A stretch of 21,174 nucleotides of DNA from positions 1 through 21,174 of the IMG/VR virus record IMGVR_UViG_3300046007_008584, one strand, 5' to 3'. This stretch comes from a virus. The translations under genes were made by a program, and so were the position numbers. The notes beneath the pieces were generated by a model. The model was not told the origin of the DNA and made no database searches. It saw nothing but the letters and a program-made list of their open reading frames with translations. Below, piece after piece: positions 14,919 through 20,682 of the stretch (position 1 is its first letter; every line of letters starts with the position of its first letter).

Positions 14919-14985
14919 GGCTGCTCCCCAGCAGACGCGGACAGGATCGCCCGCGTCGGCGGAGAATGCATGCGTTGCGCGCGAC

Positions 14986-15016
14986 GCGTCAAGGGGCGCG
15001 TGACGCTGTTTTTTTT
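14986..15016 (+). terminator. Terminator-like hairpin and T run on the plus strand
   Basis: Six-base arms GCGTCA (14986-14991) and TGACGC (15001-15006), loop of nine G/C-rich bases, then TG and eight T. This is the shape of a rho-independent terminator, but on the strand with no recognised gene. It could end an antisense transcript, or be chance in a low-complexity region. Confidence 0.35.
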
Positions 15017-15329
15017 GGCGGGGCGCGGTGGCGCGATGCGGGGTACGGGGGGGCGGGGTGCGCGGGGGCGGGGCGCGGAGCGCGGAGCGCGCGGGGCGCG
15101 GGGAAATTGAGCGCGGAGCGCGCGGGGGCTGCCGCAGCCGCCGCCGCCTCCGGTGGTCGCCCCCGCCGGGGGGCCGCGCGGGCGCCCGGCGGCCAGCACC
15201 TCGAGGTCAGCGCGCCGGCGTGCCGCCCCTGGCGCCAGGGCGCGCGATGCGCCACGCCGCCGGCACGGCGGATGGCGCGGGTAGGGTCCGCGTCGCGCCG
15301 TGCTCGCGCGGCGCACCGCGCATCTCGTT

Positions 15330-15412
15330 AAGTCGTTGATATTCCTACGTTTTGCGCTGCACAAGTCGCATAAGATCCATTATCAAAAATCGATGCTGCG
15401 CTGCACACTAGC
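15330..15412 (-). promoter_or_regulatory. A+T-richer region with two copies of TGTGCAGCGCA, promoter-like
   Basis: The 11-mer TGTGCAGCGCA (minus strand) occurs at 15397-15407 and 15353-15363, 44 bp apart. Downstream of each copy, 11-12 bp away, stands a possible -10 hexamer (GATAAT and TATCAA). In the second copy TTGTGC is 17 bp from TATCAA. This could be a tandem promoter for the small-gene and virion operons, with the repeat as a protein site or -35 region. No strong consensus -35 is seen. Confidence 0.3.
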
Positions 15413-15416
15413 GTTT

Positions 15417-15806
15417 TCAAGGGGTTACGTCCTCGGCGACGACATCGACGATTTTCGCGTCATGCTGCACCGCAGCAATTCCACTTTTCGCGCGCTCCGC
15501 GATCTGCTGTAGGGCGGCAAGGTGGAGCTCATGCGTATGCGTGTGCACCACGTCGACTTGCGCTTTCGGCCGTCCGAAATTGCGATCGAGGATCTCGCGC
15601 GCCGCGCCCAGCGCGACCTGTTCGTTACTGCTCTCGAGCAGCTCGCCGAGCCGCTCGGCGGCGCGCATCGACAGGCGCTTAACGATCCGCGCGGTCGCCT
15701 GGAGCCGGCGGTCGCGACCGCCCGGATTGAGGTTCGCGCCGCCCTTCGTAACCCGCCCGCGTTCATCCCGCTTAACGAGGCCTGCCGACTCTCCGGTGTT
15801 AAGCAC
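15417..15806 (-). CDS. DUF5681-like protein, possible small terminase subunit
   Basis: 129 residues, GTG at 15806 with GGAG six bases upstream. The N-terminal part (ERGRVTKGGANLNPGGRDRR) resembles the KPGQSGNPGGR motif of DUF5681 proteins. Then comes a helical region: IVKRLSMRAAERLGELLESS, NEQVALGAAREILDRNFGRP. This arrangement, a basic NPGGR motif followed by a helical repeat ending AAREILDR.FGRP, is common in proteins encoded just before phage terminase genes. The C-terminus (THTHELHLAALQQIAERAKS) is helical. TerL itself lies some 3.7 kb downstream, so a terminase-small role is possible but not shown. Confidence 0.6.
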   Translation of the reverse strand: MLNTGESAGLVKRDERGRVTKGGANLNPGGRDRRLQATARIVKRLSMRAAERLGELLESSNEQVALGAAREILDRNFGRPKAQVDVVHTHTHELHLAALQQIAERAKSGIAAVQHDAKIVDVVAEDVTP

Positions 15807-15816
15807 CTGTGGCTCC

Positions 15817-15829
15817 GTTACAATGTAAC
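15817..15829. promoter_or_regulatory. Palindrome GTTACAATGTAAC, possible operator
   Basis: Perfect 6-bp arms around one central base, ending six bases before the GGAG ribosome site of the gene at 15417-15806. It stands out in this G+C-rich context. Such a site could be the operator of a small dimeric regulator, for example one of the HTH proteins in this window. No promoter hexamers with good spacing are obvious. Confidence 0.35.
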
Positions 15830-15925
15830 ACTTTCCCGCTTCCCGCTCCCATCGCCCCTACCCCCGCCCGTTAACACGCACGCTAGCCCGGTTTTCCTGG
15901 CCGTACAACGCTTCTGACGAGCCGT

Positions 15926-15943
15926 CCGCTACCCCTGTAGCGG
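15926..15943 (-). other. Intergenic hairpin after the EDEIPF gene
   Basis: Perfect 7-bp stem CCGCTAC / GTAGCGG with loop CCCT, 30 bp downstream of the stop at 15973. No U tract follows on the minus strand, so it is at best a weak terminator or an RNA stabiliser. Confidence 0.4.
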
Positions 15944-15972
15944 CCACCCCGCCAGCGTCGCTGTAGACCCCC

Positions 15973-16572
15973 TTAAAACGGGATTTCGTCCTCGAGGCCA
16001 TGTTCCGCTTCCGTTCCTTGCGCCGCCACCCTGGTCACGACCGCGCCGGGGAAGGCCGCCTTCGCCGCGTCCGCCGACACCGCCGCCCGCGACCACCGGT
16101 GGCGCCACACTCTCAGCAATTCCGGCAAACTGACGACCGTCTCGCCGTCGACCGCCAGCCCCGGCGCTGCCGCGTCGCGATCGTGCATCGTCACGACGTA
16201 CCGCGTTCCGTCGATCGTCGCACCGACGACGCCGCCCGGCAATGGGCTGGCGCCGAGCGCGGCCGCCTCGGCGTCGAGCGCCTGCCACCCGCGCATCAGG
16301 ACGGCCGCCCGCTTAACGACGTCCTCGACGACGCCAGACGCGACCGCCTCGTCGAGGCGCCGGCGCGCCGACGCGAACCGGGCTGCCGTCTCCGGCCCGA
16401 CAAGCGCCTCAACGCGCCCCGGCCCCCACTTCCGCTCCACGTCGGCCGCGACACGGTCGAGCGGCGCGAGCGCGGCTGCCACCGCATCCGCCCGCAGCAT
16501 CTCGTCGAGGCTCATCGCCCTGATCGGCTCCCTGACCGGCGCCTCGCGCCGCTTGCTCGTCTTGCCCGTCAT
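15973..16572 (-). CDS. Unknown protein with SSB-like C-terminal tip (EDEIPF)
   Basis: 199 residues from ATG at 16572, preceded by GAGGAGAGGGACAGG. In-frame starts further up (TTG 16638, GTG 16626) would add a run of six His from a GGT repeat, but they have poorer ribosome sites. The N-terminus is basic (KTSKRREAPVREPIRAMSLD), followed by an Ala-rich helical part (DRVAADVERKWGPGRVEALV). A possibly beta-rich part follows (GATIDGTRYVVTMHDRD), then LPELLRVWRHRWSRAAVSAD. It ends GLEDEIPF, nearly the DDDIPF tip by which bacterial SSB recruits replication and repair proteins. It lies after the primase-helicase and the iteron-like gap, so a replication role is likely. No OB fold can be shown by eye. 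Confidence 0.6.
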   Translation of the reverse strand: MTGKTSKRREAPVREPIRAMSLDEMLRADAVAAALAPLDRVAADVERKWGPGRVEALVGPETAARFASARRRLDEAVASGVVEDVVKRAAVLMRGWQALDAEAAALGASPLPGGVVGATIDGTRYVVTMHDRDAAAPGLAVDGETVVSLPELLRVWRHRWSRAAVSADAAKAAFPGAVVTRVAAQGTEAEHGLEDEIPF

Positions 16573-16595
16573 CGTCCTGTCCCTCTCCTCGTCTC

Positions 16596-16794
16596 GGTGG
16601 TGGTGGTGGTGGTGCGGCACCTCCACCCTTCCCTTCAAACTCTCCCCGCCGCCCGCCAGGGCGCTGCCGCACCTGCAGCACCCCTTGGCCCCCTAAAGGG
16701 GGCCTAAAGGTGGTGCGGCAGGGTGCGGCATCTGCCCGCTCCTGCGCAGCACCTGCTGCGCCCTGGTGCTGCAAGGTGCTGCAACGGTGCTGCA
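16596..16794. repeat. Iteron-like cluster of GGTGC(G/T)GCA repeats, candidate origin
   Basis: Copies of GGTGCGGCA or GGTGCTGCA stand at 16611, 16712, 16722, 16765, 16775 and 16786 on the plus strand. Inverted copies stand at 16665, 16674 and (one mismatch) 16745. Tandem copies are 9-11 bp apart, about one helical turn. A (GGT)6 tract at 16596-16613 adjoins the first copy. The cluster lies directly after the primase-helicase gene. Such arrays are typical replication-initiator or operator binding sites. Confidence 0.55.
16687..16704. other. Perfect hairpin inside the iteron-like cluster
   Basis: GGCCCCC and GGGGGCC pair over seven bases around a TAAA loop. It sits between the inverted copies and the first tandem direct copies of the repeat. 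No U tract follows on the minus strand, so an origin or RNA-structure role is more likely than a terminator. Confidence 0.45.
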
Positions 16795-16802
16795 GACACC
16801 CC

Positions 16803-19172
16803 CTATTTCGCCCCCGCCAGACACCAAGCTGGGCTCGTCCTGCCCCGCGTCCCGGAGGCGACCTCGACCCTCTCGATGAGCCCCGCCGACACCCAGGCCG
16901 TCGTCATGTCGCGAACCATGCCGCGCCACCGGGCCGCCTCGACGTTCGCCGACAGGTCCGGCAGCGCGTCGCGCAGGACGTGACCGATCCACCGGGACGA
17001 CTGATCGCTGACGCGGAGCGGATCGCCCTGCCGCTCGGCTTTCCCGATCTCGGCGAGCGCTCGGGTCCGGTGATCGTCCCGGACGACGTCCCAGGTGCTG
17101 GGCGGCTCCCACCGCTCGACGACGCCGACGCTGTCGCCGCCCCGCAGCCCGGTGCCGTTGCCGAGCTCGACGGACGCGAGGCGGATCCACGACGCGCTGC
17201 GTGCCGGCGAGAGGTTCGTCTTCGCGTCGTCGATGCGCGCATAGCGGCCCCGCTCGGCGACGGGCACGCCGAGCCGGATGGCGTCCTGCTCCGCCATCGG
17301 CTGCAGGATCCGCGCGACGCGCGCAGCGCCGATCAACGCCGTGCCGCCCCGGATGCTGTCGGCGGACGCATCCTCGTTTCCTTGTATTTTGCGAAAATGA
17401 TGGACGATCTCGACGCTGACGCTGGTCTGGTCGGCGATTGACCGCCACGCCGCGACGACGTGATGCATCGCGCCGTTGTCGTTTTCTGACACGGCGTGAG
17501 ACCCGACGAACGGATCGACGATCAGGACGCTGACGTTGCTGCGGCGGATCACCGCGACGACGGCGTCGACGACGGGACGGTGGACGACGACGCCGTCCCG
17601 CCCCTCAGACGCGATTAACAAAGGCACGTCGCGCCCCGCGTCGAGCAGCAGGCGCCCCTCGATCTCGTCGCGCGCAATGCCGTGATGGCGCGCCGCAGCC
17701 GCGATTCGCCTCTGCATCTCGTCGAGCGGATCCTCGAGGTTCAACGCCCAGACGACGCCACGCTCATGAACGTCCTCTCCGAGCAGCCGCCGGCCGCTGG
17801 CGATCGCCAACGCTTCGGCGACGTACAGGCTCGTCTTGCCGACGCCGCCGGCCGACGCGAGGACCGAGACGTGCCCCCGCAGCAGGCTCCGGCCGTAAAT
17901 CCACCGCCGTGCCGGGATCTGCTCCGGCTCGATCCACCGGAACGCGTTGCCGAGCCCGCCAGGAGCCTCAGGAAGCGCGCTGGCCTCTTCTGGCGCCTCC
18001 GGTGCTGCCGGCGCTGCAGGCGCGTCCTGCGGCCCGGAAACAGGCCCTGGCGTCGATGCTTGCGGCTCTTGTGCCTGTGCCGTCTCAGCCGGCGGGCTGC
18101 CGGCCACCAACGGCCGGGCGGCGAGCCGCGCCTCGAGCCGATCGGCTGCCGTCTGCGCCGTCTGGTCGCGCGGGGCGATCGCCCGCCACGCCGCCTTGAG
18201 ATCGCCGCCGTGCTGCGTTTTCGCGAGGACGGCGAACGCATCGTGCAGCCGCCCGGAGAACAGGCACGCGCTGCCGTGATGGGAGTATGCGACCCAATCG
18301 CCGCGCTGGCCTCGGAACACGACGACGCCCGGCATCCCGGTCTCGCTGCCGGGCCGCAGGAACCGGTGCCGGTCGTCTCGGTCCTTCCAGCAGTATCGAT
18401 AGCCCTGGCTCTCGAGCGCCTGCCTCATCCACTCGAAGCCGGCGCTCTTGTTGAACGCGTCGATCACGCCGCCGGCGTCGCCGGCCATGCGCGTCGTCGC
18501 CGGAACGGCGACGAGCTTGTCCTCGCGCGCCTCGGCACGCAGCCGGTCGAGGTAGCGCGTTTCGCACGCGCGCACGTCGAGCCACGGCGCATCTGCGCGC
18601 GACGCGGCGCGAAACGTCCTGAGCGCTTCTGTCGTCGCGACGCGCGGCAAATACCAAGGTTGCGACCATCGCAGGTTCTCGACCGCGTCGTCGACGAGGC
18701 ACCCCGCGCCGCGCAGCCGCTCGATGACGTAGCCGACGCACCAGCTGAGTTCCTCGGGCGATTGCAGGCGCGCCACTGGCAGGATGAGGCGCCACTTCGG
18801 GCGCTCCGGCGCGTGGCTATACGACGTGTGCAGGGCGAACGCGACGCCGATCGACGCCGCCGCCTCAACCGCGACGTCGAATGCCGGCGCGCCGGGCGCG
18901 ATCTCGCCGGTCGTCGGATCGAACGACGCATCGCCGTCAATGACCACCAGCTGCGCCGTGCGCAGCGCGTCGTCGTGCCGGCGCGGCTCGGTCAGGTCGC
19001 CGCCCCGGATATAGTACGACCCGTCCTTAGCGCCGGTGCGTGGCTGCGCCAGCCGCGCAGCGAAGTCCGGCCAGGAATATTCGCGCGGCTCTAGCGCGAC
19101 GTCGGTCTTCCCGCCGCGCGCAAACGCGACGCGAAGCATTGCCGTTTCCAACTGATCTGATATGTCGGTCAT
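16803..19172 (-). CDS. Primase-helicase (AEP-like primase fused to RepA-type RecA-fold helicase)
   Basis: 789 residues, ATG at 19172. N-terminal domain: VVIDGDAS (Asp79, Asp81) and ALHTSYSHAPERPKWRLILP (His115-Pro132) fit the acidic and s-x-H motifs of archaeo-eukaryotic-type primases of plasmids and phages. YRYCWKDRDDRHRFLRPGS (258-276) begins a linker domain like those of such fusions. Residues 355-405 are a Pro/Ala/Glu linker. The helicase domain has Walker A ASAGGVGKTS (Lys446), Walker B VLIVDP (Asp553) and VEIVHHFRK (587-595), as in RepA/AAA_25 hexameric helicases. A winged-helix-like end follows. It should synthesise primers and unwind DNA at the phage fork. No ribosome site precedes the ATG, but an 8-codon leader overlaps it. 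Confidence 0.85.
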   Translation of the reverse strand: MTDISDQLETAMLRVAFARGGKTDVALEPREYSWPDFAARLAQPRTGAKDGSYYIRGGDLTEPRRHDDALRTAQLVVIDGDASFDPTTGEIAPGAPAFDVAVEAAASIGVAFALHTSYSHAPERPKWRLILPVARLQSPEELSWCVGYVIERLRGAGCLVDDAVENLRWSQPWYLPRVATTEALRTFRAASRADAPWLDVRACETRYLDRLRAEAREDKLVAVPATTRMAGDAGGVIDAFNKSAGFEWMRQALESQGYRYCWKDRDDRHRFLRPGSETGMPGVVVFRGQRGDWVAYSHHGSACLFSGRLHDAFAVLAKTQHGGDLKAAWRAIAPRDQTAQTAADRLEARLAARPLVAGSPPAETAQAQEPQASTPGPVSGPQDAPAAPAAPEAPEEASALPEAPGGLGNAFRWIEPEQIPARRWIYGRSLLRGHVSVLASAGGVGKTSLYVAEALAIASGRRLLGEDVHERGVVWALNLEDPLDEMQRRIAAAARHHGIARDEIEGRLLLDAGRDVPLLIASEGRDGVVVHRPVVDAVVAVIRRSNVSVLIVDPFVGSHAVSENDNGAMHHVVAAWRSIADQTSVSVEIVHHFRKIQGNEDASADSIRGGTALIGAARVARILQPMAEQDAIRLGVPVAERGRYARIDDAKTNLSPARSASWIRLASVELGNGTGLRGGDSVGVVERWEPPSTWDVVRDDHRTRALAEIGKAERQGDPLRVSDQSSRWIGHVLRDALPDLSANVEAARWRGMVRDMTTAWVSAGLIERVEVASGTRGRTSPAWCLAGAK

Positions 19173-19195
19173 GCGCTTGCTGCGACCGTCTGCAT
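19169..19195 (-). promoter_or_regulatory. 8-codon leader ORF overlapping the primase-helicase start
   Basis: ATG at 19195 stands five bases after GGGGGAGGA (19209-19201), the best ribosome site in this gap. It encodes MQTVAASA and its TGA overlaps the ATG at 19172 (ATGA). The primase-helicase ATG has no clear site of its own, so ribosomes may reach it by termination-reinitiation. Alternatively the site could serve the main gene with unusually long spacing. Confidence 0.4.
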
Positions 19196-19227
19196 CGCGG
19201 TCCTCCCCCTGTCGGCAGGCGTGGCTT

Positions 19228-19264
19228 GCGCGGAGGCGAGTTATCCCTTTCCTCGCCTCCGCGC
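19228..19264. other. Strong hairpin between the SSB-like and primase-helicase genes
   Basis: Perfect 13-bp arms GCGCGGAGGCGAG / CTCGCCTCCGCGC around an 11-nt loop, in the 102-bp gap. On the minus strand no U tract follows, so it is not a standard terminator. It may act as a pause or processing site that sets the ratio of the abundant SSB-like protein to the primase-helicase. Confidence 0.6.
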
Positions 19265-19274
19265 GCCGAACTCG

Positions 19275-19856
19275 TCAGAACTCGTCGTCGCCTGCAGGCG
19301 CGGATACCGGCGCGGGCTTAGGTGCAGGCTGCGGTGCGGGTGTTGGCGCCGCTGCTGGCGCGCCGCTCATCTCCGGCGGACGCGGGATCATCCTGACGAG
19401 CTTCCATTGGATATCGCGCGTCGCGCCCTTACCGATCTTAACCGGCACGCTGCCGGTGATCTCGACCAGCGGCACGAGGCCTTTGCCGTGTTCGGCCTCG
19501 GTCTGATTGTAGATCGCTTCAACGAAGCGCGTCGTCGCCACCGCATTGCTGCAGATCTCGCGCACGACGCGATCGCCGAACGCGCTCGGCGACAGCACGT
19601 CTACCGAGACGCCGACTTTCGCCTCGCCGCCTGGGTTCGGCGTCTTTTTGTTGCCCGGCCACGGCATCCAATTGCGCGTGCCGGCGCCAAGCTCCAGCCA
19701 ACCGAGCGCCATATTCTCGACATCGATCGCCAGCTGACGCGGCGTGACGACGCGCGTGCCGCCGTCGGCGGACGACGCCTGCCATTGATCCATCTGCGCG
19801 CTGAAACGCAACCACGGCTTGCCGGAACCGCCACCGGAAGAGATTGAAATCGGCAT
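19275..19856 (-). CDS. Probable single-stranded DNA-binding-like protein with acidic Phe-ended tail
   Basis: 193 residues, ATG at 19856 with GAGG upstream. The folded part (1-140) mixes strands and aromatic residues: KPWLRFSAQMDQWQASS, DVENMALGWLELGAGTRNWM, VSVDVLSPSAFGDRVVREIC, GLVPLVEITGSVPVKIG, IQWKLVRMIPRPPEM. Residues 145-188 are a Pro/Ala/Lys linker, and it ends GDDEF. Globular domain, disordered linker and acidic tip with final Phe is the plan of SSB, T7 gp2.5 and similar proteins. It lies between RuvC-like and primase-helicase genes. I could not identify the family, so ssDNA binding is an inference. Confidence 0.6.
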   Translation of the reverse strand: MPISISSGGGSGKPWLRFSAQMDQWQASSADGGTRVVTPRQLAIDVENMALGWLELGAGTRNWMPWPGNKKTPNPGGEAKVGVSVDVLSPSAFGDRVVREICSNAVATTRFVEAIYNQTEAEHGKGLVPLVEITGSVPVKIGKGATRDIQWKLVRMIPRPPEMSGAPAAAPTPAPQPAPKPAPVSAPAGDDEF

Positions 19857-19909
19857 TGAAGCGTCCTCGCATTAAAGCATGCACGCAGAGCCGCTGCCGT
19901 GCGCCGGGT

Positions 19910-19927
19910 GCCCGGAAACCGCCGGGC
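19910..19927 (-). other. Small hairpin between RuvC-like and SSB-like genes
   Basis: Six-base arms GCCCGG / CCGGGC with a 6-nt loop in the 92-bp gap after the resolvase stop. No U tract is present. The rest of the gap shows only the GAGG ribosome site of the next gene. Confidence 0.35.
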
Positions 19928-19948
19928 GCGGATCTCGATGTCAGGCGT

Positions 19949-20452
19949 TCAGCTGAACAGCTGCGCAGCGCCGCCGTAGGCGAGCAGGGCCGCTTCAGCG
20001 CGGCCGTCGTCCGCCTTGCGCGCGAAGAGCGCCGCGTGGCGCGGCATGAGTTCGGCCGCGCGCAGGCGCGATCCGTCCTTCCCTTCGCGGACGTGCAGCA
20101 GCCGCCGCCACCGCTGCGGCGTGATCCGCTCGACGGGGATGGCGAGCCCCGCCAGCACGCCCTCGACGATGCCGACGCTGCGGCCGAATTGAAACATGCT
20201 GCTGACGCCCTGGCCGGGCCTCGCACCGACCTGCTCGACGTAGGCAATCAGCGACAGCGCCTCTTCGCCACGCAGGATCTGCGCGAGATGCGACGCGCTG
20301 ACTTCGCGCTTCGCCCTGCCGCCCCGCTCGACGTGCAGCGTCGGCATGTCGTGGACGGTCAGGCCGCCGGTCGCGGGCCGGAAGAGCGCGACCGCCCCCG
20401 TCGCGCCGGGATCGACGCCGATCACGAGGCTATGCGTTGCGAGTGCCTTCAT
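19949..20452 (-). CDS. RuvC-like Holliday junction resolvase
   Basis: 167 residues, ATG at 20452 overlapping the upstream stop (ATGA). RNase H fold motifs: VIGVDPGATGAVALF (Asp14), AYVEQVGARPGQGVSSMFQF (Glu73) and ADDGRAEAALLA (Asp148/Asp149 and Glu153), giving the acidic residues that bind two Mg ions. VERITPQRWRRLL (108-120) is the typical pre-final helix of phage RuvC-like enzymes. It should cut four-way junctions or branched DNA before packaging, working with the exonuclease encoded two genes upstream. Length is normal for the family. Confidence 0.88.
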   Translation of the reverse strand: MKALATHSLVIGVDPGATGAVALFRPATGGLTVHDMPTLHVERGGRAKREVSASHLAQILRGEEALSLIAYVEQVGARPGQGVSSMFQFGRSVGIVEGVLAGLAIPVERITPQRWRRLLHVREGKDGSRLRAAELMPRHAALFARKADDGRAEAALLAYGGAAQLFS

Positions 20453-20682
20453 GGCCCTGCCCCCTTGTCGCGCAGAACGACGTCATATCCGGCCGCGTGC
20501 GCGAGCCTGATCAGCGTCGACAGACGCATGCGTCCGTCTTGCTTGGCGCGCAGCGCCCACAATCTGTTGGCGCCGACGCCGCCGTCTGCGCATAGCTTTC
20601 GGCCGCTGATCCCGCGCGCGTTCATGCTGTACTGTAGCGCGTCGAGGACGTCGGCCTCGTTGCGGACCTCGATGTCGATCAT
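20449..20682 (-). CDS. Small helix-turn-helix protein (XRE-like)
   Basis: 77 residues, ATG at 20682, with 4-nt overlaps to both neighbours. MNARGISGRKLCADGGVGAN plus RLWALRAKQDG reads as a Cro-type HTH with the recognition helix near GVGANRLWALR, followed by MRLSTLIRLAHAAGYDVVL, the usual final helix. It is only an HTH domain. It may regulate the replication operon or assist replication. The partner site is unknown. Confidence 0.7.
   Translation of the reverse strand: MIDIEVRNEADVLDALQYSMNARGISGRKLCADGGVGANRLWALRAKQDGRMRLSTLIRLAHAAGYDVVLRDKGAGP

Larger units (their letters stand above)
14919..15416. other. 498-bp gene-free region with extreme G+C low complexity
   Basis: I see no credible gene here; open frames on both strands give Arg/Pro/Gly/Ala low-complexity products. 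From about 15010 to 15200 the sequence is nearly all G and C on the plus strand, with repeats of GCGCGGAGCGCG. There is a perfect palindrome CCCTGGCGCCAGGG at 15227-15240. From 15325 to 15416 the sequence is much richer in A+T and looks promoter-like. On the plus strand, the hairpin at 14986-15006 is followed by eight T. This region separates the DUF5681-like gene from the small-gene train. Confidence 0.6.

Noticed and set aside
14915-15364. 149-codon minus-strand frame in the G+C-rich gap
   Set aside because: Product is Arg/Pro/Gly/Ala low complexity with no domain, and a real gene start (14918) lies at its end.
16596-16638. Native HHHHHH run (His-tag-like) at the start of the EDEIPF gene
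   Set aside because: It is encoded by a (GGT)6 tract upstream of the better ATG at 16572. Probably untranslated; not evidence of an engineered tag.
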